Positions 10,360 to 19,376 of a stretch of DNA of 64,000 nt are shown one piece after another. The stretch is from the NCBI GenBank assembly GCA_018241685.1, contig JAFEDJ010000013.1:186001-250000 (forward strand), written 5' to 3'. This DNA comes from Pseudomonadota bacterium. Lineage in GTDB: Bacteria; Pseudomonadota; Gammaproteobacteria; Burkholderiales; Rhodocyclaceae. The notes under the pieces were generated by a model. The model was not told the DNA's origin, did not search any database, and worked only from the letters and a program-made list of their open reading frames with translations. Within the stretch, counting starts at the first letter, position 1. Every line of letters starts with the position of its first letter. A program made the translations under genes and the position numbers.

Positions 10360-10824
10360 TCAGCGCGCCGCCCCGGCCAGCCGAGCCACGCCGTTGATCG
10401 TCGCCCCCGGCGCGATTCCCTTCTGCTTGAACCAACCCAGGTTCATCTCCAGCGCGAAGCGCGCCGGCCCGGCCGCGCAGTGATTGTTCTCCGTCTGCGG
10501 CTGCATGTCCTCGATGTTGAGGATGCGCCCCTGCTCGTCCATGAAGGCCACCGACAGCGGCAGCAGCGTGTTCTTCATCCACATGCAGTGGCGCTGGTTT
10601 TCGGTGAAGGCGAACAGCATGCCGTGGTTCTGCGGCATGTTCTTGCGCTGCATCAGGCCGCGCATGCGGTCCGACATGGTGACGGCCGCCTCGGCCTCGA
10701 TGCGGTACATGCCGACACTCAGTTCGGTGAGCGGCATTTCGCCCTCGGCGTGAGCGACAAGGGCCGCCAGCGCGAGGGCCAGACCGGCAGTGGCGGAAGG
10801 CAGGGAACAACGGATCAGGGCCAT
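10360..10824 (-). CDS. DUF192 family exported protein
   Basis: 154-aa protein with a cleavable-looking signal peptide (residues 1-26, ending VAHAEG). A DUF192 domain follows, recognised by MSDRMRGLMQRKNMPQNHGM and the aromatic/cysteine segment HCMWMKNTLLPLSVAFMD. These small beta-barrel proteins are widespread and their biochemical role is unknown; periplasmic location is inferred from the signal. The start was taken at the ATG that begins the signal peptide; longer in-frame extension upstream looks non-coding. It lies 95 bp downstream of the pseudouridine synthase gene on the same strand. Confidence 0.85.
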   Translation of the reverse strand: MALIRCSLPSATAGLALALAALVAHAEGEMPLTELSVGMYRIEAEAAVTMSDRMRGLMQRKNMPQNHGMLFAFTENQRHCMWMKNTLLPLSVAFMDEQGRILNIEDMQPQTENNHCAAGPARFALEMNLGWFKQKGIAPGATINGVARLAGAAR

Positions 10825-10919
10825 GGCAGGGATAGAAACAAATAAGGGTGGAAGCGAATGCCTTCGCCGGTGGAAACCAATCGACACGCACGGAGCGGAT
10901 GAACACGCCGCGCCAAAAT

Positions 10920-11576
10920 TCAAGCAACGCGGGGCCGGCGGTGTGGTTGACCGGGCTTGCCAGGACGCGGCGCTGCAGCCGCCGCAGGCGCGAGGCGGCC
11001 CCGCAGGCTCGCCGGCACCGGCGCCTGCCGCCATTCTCCCGGCGTCAGCCCGGCCAGCGACCAGTCGCCGATGCGCTCGCGGATCAGGCGCAGCGTCGGA
11101 AAGCCAACCTTGGCGGTCATGCGCCGCACCTGGCGGTTCTTGCCCTCGCGCAGCACGATCTCGACCCAGCTGGTCGGAATCGACTTGCGCTCGCGGATCG
11201 GCGGATTCCGCGGCCACAGCCAGCCCGGCTCGTCCACCAGGCGTGCTTCGCAGGGCTTGGTGACGAAATCACCCAGGTCCACGCCGGCACGCAGGCGGGC
11301 CAGCGCCGCCTCGTCGGGCACGCCTTCCACCTGCACCAGATAGGTCTTGGGCAGCTTGTGCTGCGGATCGGCGATGCGCTTCTGCAGGCCGCCGTCGTCG
11401 GTCAGCACGAGCAGGCCCTCGCTGTCCGCGTCCAGACGGCCAGCCGCATAGACACCGGGCACCGGGATGAACTCGGCCAGGGTCTGCTTGCCGGCCTCGC
11501 CGGTGAACTGGCACAGCACGCCAAAGGGTTTGTTGAAGAGAATCAGGGTGGACACGGCTCGCTCGAGAAACGACAA
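10920..11576 (-). CDS. rluE: 23S rRNA pseudouridine synthase, RluE type
   Basis: 218-aa pseudouridine synthase of the RsuA/RluB/RluE family. The catalytic Asp is in [19 protein letters not shown] near residue 48; the family motifs KTYLVQVEG and [15 protein letters not shown] follow. It lacks an S4 domain at the N-terminus (begins [14 protein letters not shown]), which points to RluE, the enzyme for pseudouridine 2457 of 23S rRNA. A GTG at the ST-LILF position is an alternative start. The last ~30 residues are an Ala/Pro/Arg-rich tail beyond the usual family end. Confidence 0.88.
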   Translation of the reverse strand: MSFLERAVSTLILFNKPFGVLCQFTGEAGKQTLAEFIPVPGVYAAGRLDADSEGLLVLTDDGGLQKRIADPQHKLPKTYLVQVEGVPDEAALARLRAGVDLGDFVTKPCEARLVDEPGWLWPRNPPIRERKSIPTSWVEIVLREGKNRQVRRMTAKVGFPTLRLIRERIGDWSLAGLTPGEWRQAPVPASLRGRLAPAAAAAPRPGKPGQPHRRPRVA

Positions 11577-11616
11577 GCCCGCCTCATGGGCGGGCTTGCA
11601 AGGGTCGGGACGGGAA

Positions 11617-12789
11617 TCAGACAGCGTAGCGGCGCAGGCGGCGGGAGAATTCTTCCAGCTGCTGGATACCGCTCTGCTCGGCGCGGGCGATCCAGTCCTG
11701 CAGCTGCTGCAGCAGCTGTTCGCGGCTGGCCGTGGAACGCGCCCACAGGGCGGTCAGTTCCTCGCGCATCGCGACGACGGTCTGCAGCCGGGCATTGCCC
11801 TGCAGCAGGGACGCCAGGCGCTTGCTCTCGTCGGCGCACAGCTGGCCATTTTCTGCCGTCAGCCAGCGGCGCAGCTCCCTGACCTTCAGCGTGCCGCCGG
11901 ACTGGGCCTTGAGGGCCGCGAACTCTTCCTGGGCGATGGCTTTCAGAGACTTCACGTAGCGGGTCATCACGTCGTAGCGGCAGGTGATGATGGCCTGCAG
12001 CGTATCGAAGTCCGCCAAGGCCTTGGCAACGCCGAAGCGCGGCGTCGGGATGGTCTTCTTGACTCGGGCCAGGCCGAGGATCTCGAGGGTCCGGATATAC
12101 ATCCAGCCGATGTCGAACTCGTACCAGCGGGCCGACAGCTTGGCCGACGTGGCGAAGCTGTGGTGGTTGTTGTGCAGCTCCTCACCGCCGATCAGGATGC
12201 CCCACGGGATCAGGTTGGTGGAAGCATCCGCGCAGTTGTAGTTGCGGTAGCCCCAGAAGTGGCCCAGGCCATTGACGACGCCGGCCGCCCAGAACGGGAT
12301 CCAGATCATCTGCACGCCCCACATCAGCACACCGGGCCATACGCCGAACAGCGCGATGTCGATGCCCAGCATCATGAAGATGCCGGTCTTGGGGCAGGCC
12401 GAGAACAGCTTGCGCTCGATCCAGTCGTCGGGTGTCCCGTGGCCGTAGCGGGCCATGGTTTCCGGATTGCGGGACTCCTTCACGTACAGCAGCACGCCGG
12501 TCCACAACACCTTGTTGATGCCCTGGATCTGCGGGCTGTGCGGGTCCTCCGCGGTCTCGCACTTGGCGTGGTGCTTGCGGTGGATCGCCGCCCACTCCTT
12601 GGTGACCATGCCGGTGGTCAGCCACAGCCAGAAGCGGAAGAACATGGAAGGCAGCGCGTGCAGCTCAAGGGAGCGGTGCGCCTGGTGGCGATGCAAAAAG
12701 ATCGTCACCGAGGCGATGGTGACGTGGGTCAGCGCCAGGGTGATGGCCACATAGCCCCACCACGGTAAATCGAACAGTCCGGAGAACAT
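11617..12789 (-). CDS. Fatty-acid desaturase (acyl-CoA/acyl-lipid delta-9 type)
   Basis: 390-aa membrane di-iron desaturase that introduces a double bond into acyl chains. The three histidine boxes are HRHQAHR (from residue 33), HRKHH (near 70) and NNHHS (near 206), with hydrophobic stretches in between. It resembles the OLE1/DesC group. The C-terminal ~120 residues are hydrophilic and helical, with Arg/Glu/Gln-rich segments ([17 protein letters not shown]), and resemble no part of the catalytic fold. It appears to be a single-gene unit with its own promoter. Confidence 0.92.
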   Translation of the reverse strand: MFSGLFDLPWWGYVAITLALTHVTIASVTIFLHRHQAHRSLELHALPSMFFRFWLWLTTGMVTKEWAAIHRKHHAKCETAEDPHSPQIQGINKVLWTGVLLYVKESRNPETMARYGHGTPDDWIERKLFSACPKTGIFMMLGIDIALFGVWPGVLMWGVQMIWIPFWAAGVVNGLGHFWGYRNYNCADASTNLIPWGILIGGEELHNNHHSFATSAKLSARWYEFDIGWMYIRTLEILGLARVKKTIPTPRFGVAKALADFDTLQAIITCRYDVMTRYVKSLKAIAQEEFAALKAQSGGTLKVRELRRWLTAENGQLCADESKRLASLLQGNARLQTVVAMREELTALWARSTASREQLLQQLQDWIARAEQSGIQQLEEFSRRLRRYAV

Positions 12790-12823
12790 CGAGGCCTACG
12801 ATCCTTCGTTGGGTAGTGCGCCG

Positions 12824-12852
12824 ATTCTAGTCGAGTCGCCATACCAAACCAA
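12824..12852 (-). promoter_or_regulatory. Candidate sigma-70 promoter of the desaturase gene
   Basis: Reading the minus strand: TTGGTT (12852-12847), 17 bp spacer, TAGAAT (12829-12824), placing the start of transcription about 30 bp upstream of the ATG. The -10 has five of six consensus bases; the -35 is weaker. Confidence 0.45.
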
Positions 12853-12876
12853 GGTGAAAGCGGGACAAAAAGGCAA

Positions 12877-12898
12877 AAAAGCCCCATCAGGGGCTTTT
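12877..12898 (-). terminator. Rho-independent terminator after the MscS gene
   Basis: Minus strand: AAAAGCCCC, loop TGAT, GGGGCTTTT followed by more T. It is a perfect 9-bp stem located about 77 bp past the mechanosensitive channel stop. Confidence 0.9.
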
Positions 12899-12974
12899 CA
12901 GCAACAGTGAAATATGCTTGGCCACTGGCGGTTCTACTTCCTGCCAGCAAGGACGCATCCCTGCCGGCTGGCGC

Positions 12975-14273
12975 TCAAACGCTCGCCTGGGGCGCTACCG
13001 GGTTGAGCAGACGGACCTCCCGTTGGGGAAAGGGGATCTCGATGCCCTCCTCGCGGAAACGCCGCCACACTTCCAGGTTGATCGCCGAACGGATGCCCAA
13101 GGTGCCTTCATGGGGGTCCTTGATCCAGAAGCCCAGCTGCAGGTTGATGCCGTTGTCCGCGAAGGCCTCCACGAAGGCCCCCGGCCCCGGGTCGTCCATC
13201 ACCCGCGGCTGATGCTTGGCAGCCTCGACGAGGATGGCCATCGCCTTCTCCAGATCGGTCGCGTAGCCGACCTGGATCGGCAGCGCGATGCGCACCTTCG
13301 GATCAGTGAAGGTCTCGTTCTGCACGACGGAACCGACCAGGGTCTCGTTCGGCACGATGGACTCGATGCCAGTCATGCCCTTCAGCACCGTGTAGCGGGT
13401 GGTGATCTGGCTGACCACGCCGCGCTCGTTACCGACCGAGATCAGGTTGCCAAGGCGGATCGAGCGGTCCAGCAGCAGGATGAAGCCCGACACGTAGTTG
13501 GCGGCGATCTTCTGCATACCGAAGCCGAGGCCGACACCGAGCGCCCCACCGAACACCGACAACGCAGTGAGGTCGATACCCACCAGCGGCAGGCCGATGG
13601 CCACCGCCAGCACGATCAGCACCGCCTTCACCAGCCGCGCAAAGACCAGCTTGAGGTTCGAATCCAGCCCCTCTGTGTTCATCAGCCGCGTCTCGACGAC
13701 ACCGCCCAGCCACAGGGCCGCCAGCACCGTCAGCAGCACCGTGAGGGCGCCCTGCAGCAGCATCCACAGGTTGAGCCTGGCCTTGCCGATCGTGAAGTCG
13801 ATCTGCTCCAGCCCGTCGATGACGGTCGGCAGCACGCCGCTGATGTGCAGCGCCACGATGATCCACGCCGTGAAAGCGAAGAATTTCTCGAAGGCGGCCA
13901 GCCAGCCAGCTTGCGGGAAGGCCCGCTTGATCGCATGCACGGTCAGGCGGATCGCCGCCATTGCCAGCAGCAAGGGGACCGCTAGGCGGAAGAGGTTCAC
14001 GTGCTGCCAGTTGCTGAGGATGATCCGGGCAATCAGCACCAAGCCCAGCGCGGTAACCGGAAAGATCACCCGGCGCAGGCTTTCCTCACCGGCGCCGCGC
14101 TGCAGCTGGGGATTGACCTTGAGGCGGCGATGCAGGAACACACGGATCTGCCGCGTAATCAGGCCGGCGAGCACCAGGCACAGAACCAGCACGCCCACCT
14201 GCCAGAATACGGTGGGCTGCTGGAGGTCTCCCCAAAGGTCAGTCAGTAGATGCGCGATCTGATTCTCTTCCAC
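12975..14273 (-). CDS. Mechanosensitive channel of the MscS family
   Basis: 432-aa inner-membrane protein with several N-terminal membrane segments (about residues 20-200), then the MscS pore and beta domain. The pore helix region is SVFGGALGVGLGFGMQKIAANYVSG with regular Gly/Ala spacing; RLGNLISVGNERGVV starts the beta domain. It likely releases osmolytes on hypo-osmotic shock. The start is a GTG at 14273, preceded by a strong AGGAGAG site; the in-frame upstream ATG lies deep within the nuclease gene. It overlaps the 3' end of the nuclease gene by 35 bp. Confidence 0.9.
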   Translation of the reverse strand: MEENQIAHLLTDLWGDLQQPTVFWQVGVLVLCLVLAGLITRQIRVFLHRRLKVNPQLQRGAGEESLRRVIFPVTALGLVLIARIILSNWQHVNLFRLAVPLLLAMAAIRLTVHAIKRAFPQAGWLAAFEKFFAFTAWIIVALHISGVLPTVIDGLEQIDFTIGKARLNLWMLLQGALTVLLTVLAALWLGGVVETRLMNTEGLDSNLKLVFARLVKAVLIVLAVAIGLPLVGIDLTALSVFGGALGVGLGFGMQKIAANYVSGFILLLDRSIRLGNLISVGNERGVVSQITTRYTVLKGMTGIESIVPNETLVGSVVQNETFTDPKVRIALPIQVGYATDLEKAMAILVEAAKHQPRVMDDPGPGAFVEAFADNGINLQLGFWIKDPHEGTLGIRSAINLEVWRRFREEGIEIPFPQREVRLLNPVAPQASV

Positions 14274-14865
14274 TCTCTCTCCTCTTCCGTTCGGGCAGAT
14301 CTTCCAGGCTACGCACCACCTGGGCCTCGGCGCGCTGGCGTTGCCAGTTGTCGGCATACACGCGCACCAGCGCCGGATTGCCGCGCAGCACCAGCAGGTT
14401 CTCCGCGTTGGACAGTCTGGCCGCACGGGTAAAGTTGTAGGACCCGGTGGCCAGCGCAGCGCGCGGCGAATCCGGGTCGAAGATCATCACCTTGTTGTGG
14501 GCGATGTTGTAGCGGGTCTCCACGGCCACCGGGATGCCGGCGGCCAGCAGCGTGGGCAGCACGCTCGGCGAGGCCGGCCGGTTCATCTCGGCGTCCAGCA
14601 TCACCTCGACCTTCACACCGCGCCCATGGGCGTCGATCAGCGCGCGGGCCAGCGGCTTGCTGGTGAATAGATAGGCCTGGACCAGAATGCGTTCCCTGGC
14701 TTCGCCAATCGCTTTCAGCAGCACCGCTTCGGGGTCGTTCCACGGGGAGAAGGCGATCTCCACCTTGCCCTTGGCGGCCAGCGACGTCGATGGGTCCCGC
14801 TCGAGGGCGCGGGCCTGTACTGCGCACAGCAGCATCAGGCCCGCCAGCAGCAGGCGGAGCGGCAT
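14239..14865 (-). CDS. Secreted phospholipase-D-like nuclease (single HKD motif)
   Basis: 208-aa protein with a signal peptide (residues 1-20, LLLAGLMLLCAVQARA). A single PLD-type domain follows: catalytic HNKVMIFD near residue 120, with TGSYNFTRAA after it. Single-motif members such as Nuc dimerise to build one active site and cut DNA non-specifically. Residues match that group better than two-motif phospholipases. Its start overlaps the upstream methyltransferase stop (TGATG) and its end overlaps the MscS start, so the three genes are probably one transcript. Confidence 0.87.
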   Translation of the reverse strand: MPLRLLLAGLMLLCAVQARALERDPSTSLAAKGKVEIAFSPWNDPEAVLLKAIGEARERILVQAYLFTSKPLARALIDAHGRGVKVEVMLDAEMNRPASPSVLPTLLAAGIPVAVETRYNIAHNKVMIFDPDSPRAALATGSYNFTRAARLSNAENLLVLRGNPALVRVYADNWQRQRAEAQVVRSLEDLPERKRRESGRESDRASTD

Positions 14866-16124
14866 CAGGCCTTGCGCTCCAGCACCGCGGCGAAGAAGCC
14901 GTCGGTGTCGTGGGTCTGCGGAGTCAGGTGGAGTTGCTCGCCACACTCGATGGCGACGCCCTGCTTGGCCAGCACGTCCTGCGCGTTGAGCGCCACGAAG
15001 CCTTCGTTGGCGGCCAGGAAGGCGGCGACGATGGCCTCGTTCTCCTCCGGCAGCAGGCTGCAAGTGGCATACACCAGGCGGCCGCCCGGCTTCACCAGAC
15101 GTGCGGCACTGGCCAGGATGGCGGCCTGCTTGGCGGTCAGCTCGGCCAACGCCTCGGGGCTCTGGCGCCATTTCAGGTCGGGGTTGCGGCGCAGCGTGCC
15201 GAGGCCGCTGCACGGGGCATCCACCAGTACCCGGTCGATCTTGCCGGCCAGGCGCTTGACGCGCGGATCGTTCTCGCTGGCGATGACCACCGGATGGATG
15301 TTGGACAGGCCGGAGCGGGCCATTCGCGGCTTGAGCTTGGACAAGCGCTTGTCGGACACGTCGAAAGCGTACAGACGGCCGGTGTTGCGCATCAGCGCGC
15401 CGAGCAGCAGCGTCTTGCCGCCGGCGCCGGCACAGAAGTCGACGACCATCTCGCCACGCTTGGGCTGCAGCAGGAAACCGAGCAACTGGCTGCCCTCGTC
15501 CTGCACCTCGAAGCTGCCGTCGAGGAACAGCGGATGCTTCTGCAACGCCGGCTTGCCTTCCAGGCGCACCGCAGCGGGGGAGTAGCGTCCCGGCGCACAG
15601 GCGATACCGTCAGCCTTGAGGCGCTCGACCAGCGCGTCGCGCTCGATCTTCAGGGTATTGGCGCGCAGGTCCAGCGGTGCCGGGCGGTTGAGGCTCTGGG
15701 CCAGCGCCACGACCTGCTCGGGGCTGAGGGTGACGAGCAGGCGCTCGGCCAGCCAGTCGGGCAGATCGGTGGATTCGGCCAGGCTCATCTCGCCGGCGTC
15801 GCGGCCCTTGATCTCGGTGAAGTAGTCGATGTCGCGGCCGTGCAGGCCTTCGCCGAGCTGGCGCAGCGTGGTGCCTTCGACACGGGCCAGCCAGGCCAGG
15901 ATCAGCTGGCGGGTGGAAGCCTCAGGACCGCACAGGCGTTCGAGGGTGCGCTTGCGGCGCAGCACGCCGTAGACCGCCTCGGCGACGAAGGCCCGGTCCC
16001 GTGCCCCCAGTTCGCGCAGGTCCTTGAAATAGCGGGACAGCACCGAATCGGCGGGGTATTCGAAGCGCAGTACGGTGCGCAAGGCCTGGCTGGCGGACTG
16101 GATCTGGGCGGGGGTGATGGTCAT
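14865..16124 (-). CDS. RsmB-like RNA (cytosine-5)-methyltransferase
   Basis: 419-aa SAM-dependent RNA m5C methyltransferase. An N-terminal NusB-like helical region (residues 1-140) precedes the Rossmann domain. The SAM loop is VVDFCAGAGGKTLLLGALM; the two catalytic cysteines are in DAPCSGLGTLRRNPD and YATCSLLPEENE. It belongs to the RsmB/NOP2 family; the exact target (position 967 of 16S rRNA or another base) cannot be fixed by eye. It is the first gene of a run with the nuclease and MscS genes. Confidence 0.9.
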   Translation of the reverse strand: MTITPAQIQSASQALRTVLRFEYPADSVLSRYFKDLRELGARDRAFVAEAVYGVLRRKRTLERLCGPEASTRQLILAWLARVEGTTLRQLGEGLHGRDIDYFTEIKGRDAGEMSLAESTDLPDWLAERLLVTLSPEQVVALAQSLNRPAPLDLRANTLKIERDALVERLKADGIACAPGRYSPAAVRLEGKPALQKHPLFLDGSFEVQDEGSQLLGFLLQPKRGEMVVDFCAGAGGKTLLLGALMRNTGRLYAFDVSDKRLSKLKPRMARSGLSNIHPVVIASENDPRVKRLAGKIDRVLVDAPCSGLGTLRRNPDLKWRQSPEALAELTAKQAAILASAARLVKPGGRLVYATCSLLPEENEAIVAAFLAANEGFVALNAQDVLAKQGVAIECGEQLHLTPQTHDTDGFFAAVLERKA

Positions 16125-16147
16125 GGGAATTCGTTACTCTTGCTTGT

Positions 16148-16200
16148 GGGGGCGAGCGTGCTCGCCCAATGGAGCGGACCGGGGCCGGCAAGCCGGCCCC
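16148..16200. repeat. REP-like double palindrome
   Basis: Two perfect hairpins in a 104-bp gap: GGGCGAGC-GT-GCTCGCCC (16150-16167) and an 9-bp stem with 2-bp loop, GGGGCCGGC-AA-GCCGGCCCC (16181-16200). The first is preceded by TTGTGG, like the GTGG head of Pseudomonas REP units. No T run follows on either strand, so terminator function is less likely. No second copy was seen in this window. Confidence 0.5.
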
Positions 16201-16228
16201 GAATTATTTGTTGGATTTGCCCGTGATT

Positions 16229-17311
16229 TTACTGCGGAGCGTGTTTGCCGAGGTCGACGCCGGTAGCGACCTGGTCGAGTACGTCACCATTCTTGTCGGT
16301 GATTTTCAGGCGCACCGGCAGGTTGGCGTAGTCGCGGGCCAGCCAGATGTCGATCTTCAGCTCGCCGCGGTGGCCGGTGCTGCCCAGATGATAGGCAGAC
16401 ACCTTGCCGGCGGGGATGTCGAGTTCCTCGAGGCCGAGATTCTGGATCACCGAGCGCACCGCGCTTTTGCCAGTCACCACCAGCAACTCGGCGCGCTCGA
16501 AACCCTCCGGCCGCAGCGCCAGATCGTGCATCAGGGTCAGCACGTCCTGGTCGCCTTCGGCCAGCGGAAACTCCCGCCGCCGCTCGCCGGCCGTCAACAC
16601 GACCTTGCCGGCGGACCAGTCGAAGTCGGCCTTCTCCTTCAACTGGCCGTCCCGTTCGACGGTGAACTTGTCCGGCATCAGACCATTGGGACCGATGCGA
16701 CCCTCGCTGTGCTGGATCATCCGGAACGGCCGTAACAAGCCGATGAGGCCGGCGGTTTCGACCACCGTCTCCATCGAATAATGGTCCTTGTCGTGGGTCC
16801 ACGCATGGGTGGTGCGCCCGATGATGAAATTGCGCTCACCGCGGATCACGTTGTATTGGACCCGGCCAGACTTGAGCCAGCCATCGCCGTAGCCCGCTCC
16901 GGGCGCCTTGCCACTGGCCCCTTCCGGCACTGCGGAGGCAGGCGCCTCGGTTGCCGGCTTTTGTGCCCCAGCGGCGTCGGCGGCGGGCGGTGTTTCCTGA
17001 GCGACGTCGGAGGGCCCTTGGCCCGCTTCCGGTACCGGTACAGCCTCCATCGCAGCACCACTCTCGGCCACCGCCCGATGCGGTGCCGGTGCCCGGCGCG
17101 GAAGCGGTTTGCGGATTGCGGCGGCCGGATTCCTGTCCTCCCGCAACGTGGGCTTCGGCAACGGCGCCAGGCGGGCGTCCAAGGGCGGCAACACGCTGGC
17201 CTGATCGGACGGCAGGCGCCAGGCAGGGCCGATCAACACTATCCCATGAACCAGCAACGATACGGTGATCGCGACGGCAAGGGTCGCGCCAGCCCGGCGG
17301 GACACAGCCAT
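16229..17311 (-). CDS. DUF3108 domain protein with N-terminal membrane anchor
   Basis: 360-aa protein. Residues 8-28 form one membrane anchor (LAVAITVSLLVHGIVLIGPAW), then a Pro/Ala-rich linker of ~110 residues, reminiscent of TonB-type spacers. The C-terminal ~210 residues match DUF3108 (KSGRVQYNVIRGERNFIIGR ... LGSTGHRGELKIDIWLA). Topology implies a periplasmic domain. The function is unknown. In Betaproteobacteria DUF3108 genes often follow purN, as here (7-bp gap). The start ATG is just after the purN stop. Confidence 0.85.
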   Translation of the reverse strand: MAVSRRAGATLAVAITVSLLVHGIVLIGPAWRLPSDQASVLPPLDARLAPLPKPTLREDRNPAAAIRKPLPRRAPAPHRAVAESGAAMEAVPVPEAGQGPSDVAQETPPAADAAGAQKPATEAPASAVPEGASGKAPGAGYGDGWLKSGRVQYNVIRGERNFIIGRTTHAWTHDKDHYSMETVVETAGLIGLLRPFRMIQHSEGRIGPNGLMPDKFTVERDGQLKEKADFDWSAGKVVLTAGERRREFPLAEGDQDVLTLMHDLALRPEGFERAELLVVTGKSAVRSVIQNLGLEELDIPAGKVSAYHLGSTGHRGELKIDIWLARDYANLPVRLKITDKNGDVLDQVATGVDLGKHAPQ

Positions 17312-17318
17312 TAGCGGT

Positions 17319-17966
17319 TCAGCCCTCGACCGGCGGCACCGTCCAGCCGGTCGGGCCGGCCAGTTCGTCACGGACGCGGACACGGCCTTCCGCATCGAAG
17401 CCCAGGCGCCCTTCGACGAACCAGCGCACCGCCTGCGGATAGATGCGGTGCTCCTGCACCAGCACGCGGGCGGCCAGAGCCACCTCGTCGTCACCCGGCA
17501 GAACCGGTACGACGGCCTGGATTACGATGGGGCCGCAGTCGAGAGTCGGCGTCACGAAATGGACCGTCGTGCCATGCACGCGCACACCGGTCTCAAGCGC
17601 ACGCCGGTGGGTATGCAAGCCGGGGAAAGACGGCAGCAGGCTCGGGTGGATGTTGAGCAGGCGGCCGGCGTAGCGGCTCACAAACCCATCGGTGAGTACG
17701 CGCATGAAGCCCGCCAGCACCACCAGATCGGGCGCCAGCGCATCGATGGCTTCGGCCAGCGCGGCGTCGAAGGCTTCGCGGTCCGGGTAGGCCTTGTGAT
17801 CGACGATCCGCGTCGGGATGCCGCGCCCGGCCGCAAAGTCGAGGCCGGCCGCATCCGGCCGGTTGGAAATGACGCCCGCGATGCGCGCACCGGGGATCGC
17901 GGCGGCGACGATGGCCTCCATGTTGCTGCCACGGCCGGAAATCAGGATGACGATGTTTTTCTGCAT
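17319..17966 (-). CDS. purN: Phosphoribosylglycinamide formyltransferase
   Basis: 215-aa enzyme of purine biosynthesis that transfers a formyl group from 10-formyltetrahydrofolate to GAR. The phosphate-binding N-terminus is VILISGRGSNMEAI. Catalytic Asn and His are in LLNIHPSLLPSFPG and the Asp is in TPTLDCGPIV. Length is normal. It sits 9 bp after the DedA gene on the same strand and 7 bp before the DUF3108 gene, so probably one operon. Confidence 0.95.
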   Translation of the reverse strand: MQKNIVILISGRGSNMEAIVAAAIPGARIAGVISNRPDAAGLDFAAGRGIPTRIVDHKAYPDREAFDAALAEAIDALAPDLVVLAGFMRVLTDGFVSRYAGRLLNIHPSLLPSFPGLHTHRRALETGVRVHGTTVHFVTPTLDCGPIVIQAVVPVLPGDDEVALAARVLVQEHRIYPQAVRWFVEGRLGFDAEGRVRVRDELAGPTGWTVPPVEG

Positions 17967-17975
17967 GAAGAGTCC

Positions 17976-18626
17976 TCAACTCGCCGCGCGCGCTGCCGAA
18001 CGGCCGCGCAGCCAGCCGATGGCGACCGGCAACAGCGAGATGGCGATGATGCCGAGAATCACCGCCGACAGGTTGTTCTTGACGGCCGGCAGATTGCCGA
18101 AGCCGTAGCCAAGCCAGGTCAGCGAGAAGATCCATACCGCACCGCCCAGGAAGTCCAGGGCTACGAAGCGCGCATAAGTCATGCGCGCCACACCGGCCAC
18201 GAAGGGCGCAAAGGTGCGCAGCAGCGGCAGGAAGCGGGCGATGATGATGGTCTTGCCGCCGTGGGATTCGAAGTAGGCGTGGGTCTTGTCGAAGGCCTGG
18301 CGGTTGAACAGGCGGGAATTCTCCCACCGGAACACCTTGGGTCCGATGGTATGGCCGATCCAGTAGTTGGTGTTGTCACCCAGCACCGCGGCAGCCAACA
18401 GCACGGCGCACAGCACGCCGATGTCCATGCCGCCGGTGGCGGCCAGCGCGCCAGCCACGAAAAGCAGCGAATCGCCCGGCAGGAAGGGGAAGATCACCAG
18501 GCCGGTTTCACAGAAGATGATCAGGAACAGGATCGCGTAAATCCACGTGCCATAGTTGTTCGCCAGGTCTGCCAGATGCACGTCCAGATGCAGGACAATG
18601 TCGATAAAGGTTGTGATGAGTTCCAT
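17976..18626 (-). CDS. DedA family membrane protein
   Basis: 216-aa polytopic inner-membrane protein of the DedA/VTT family, implicated in undecaprenyl-phosphate or lipid recycling and membrane potential. Landmarks are FCETGLVIFPFLPGDSLLF near residue 42 and the re-entrant segment ARFLPLLRTFAPFVAGVARM, including the family's key Arg and Glu residues. The start was set at MELITTF rather than an ATG 27 bp upstream, since family members begin here. It is probably the first gene of dedA-purN-DUF3108. The upstream gap adjoins the low-GC island. Confidence 0.88.
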   Translation of the reverse strand: MELITTFIDIVLHLDVHLADLANNYGTWIYAILFLIIFCETGLVIFPFLPGDSLLFVAGALAATGGMDIGVLCAVLLAAAVLGDNTNYWIGHTIGPKVFRWENSRLFNRQAFDKTHAYFESHGGKTIIIARFLPLLRTFAPFVAGVARMTYARFVALDFLGGAVWIFSLTWLGYGFGNLPAVKNNLSAVILGIIAISLLPVAIGWLRGRSAARAAS

Positions 18627-18893
18627 TGCCGCGGCACAGAAAATACAATCCAATCATAATACCGGAGGGCAGCACAAACAGGGAGCAGCATGCAGCCGCG
18701 ACATTACCCAAATGCAACGCCCCTCTGGATTGACGTGGCAATGCCATCCATCACACACTAGGCATACTCTGTCCCCGAAAAAAATCAATCCAATTATCCT
18801 TACCATCTAAAATGGTAAATCTTTTGAAAAGACGTGGCGAACCGTCGCGAACTACAGTTGGCGACAAAACCCGTTGATTTAGTTGGATATTCT

Positions 18894-19376
18894 ATGGACC
18901 ACCCTCGCGTTTCGGTCTGTACCCGAACTTGGTGCAGAGACGCCAGCCTGAAGATGACCATCGGGTCCTTTCTGGCTCAGTCTTTTGAAGACTTCGAACT
19001 GCTCGTGGCGGACGACTCCTCGCCCAACGACACTGCCCTCACCGTTGGACTCTGCAGTTTCGGTCCTCGCCTGCGTCATCTTCGCCTTCTCCAGACTTTG
19101 GGACCAGCGGGCAATTGGAACCGCGGCATAACCGAAGCATGTGGCAAATACATTAAGGCGCCCCGGCGCGACGACCTAATTGCAGTTGTGGACCTAAAAC
19201 GGCAGGTTACCGTTTTCGACGCCCCCCCGGACGTGCTGCCGATCTTCTCCAGTCGCAACCTCATCGGAAAAAGCAATCAGCCCTTGTCTGTGAAGGGCCG
19301 CCTTTGGGAAGAAGGTCATGTAGCAACCAACGCCTCGAGACGACGCCGTATCTGCTCCGGCACCAAATTGCCATGA
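18894..19376 (+). pseudogene. Family 2 glycosyltransferase remnant
   Basis: An open frame of 160 residues that follows the N-terminal GT2 (GT-A fold) pattern: HPRVSVCTRTWCRDASLKMT, FEDFELLVADDSSPNDTA, LGPAGNWNRGITEACGKYIK. Key positions are altered: the usual IPTYNR is TRTWCR, and the DDD-type metal motif after YIK reads APRRDDL. Normal members have about 300 residues; the second half is missing. After ~residue 100 the sequence is patchy. A start 60 bp upstream (18834) is possible, but GT2 proteins begin at MDHPRV. It is probably a decaying gene rather than a working enzyme. Confidence 0.65.

Noticed and set aside
18627..18893. tRNA gene as attachment site at the left edge of the low-GC island
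   Set aside because: No cloverleaf or TTCGAATCC-like arm is visible in either flank.
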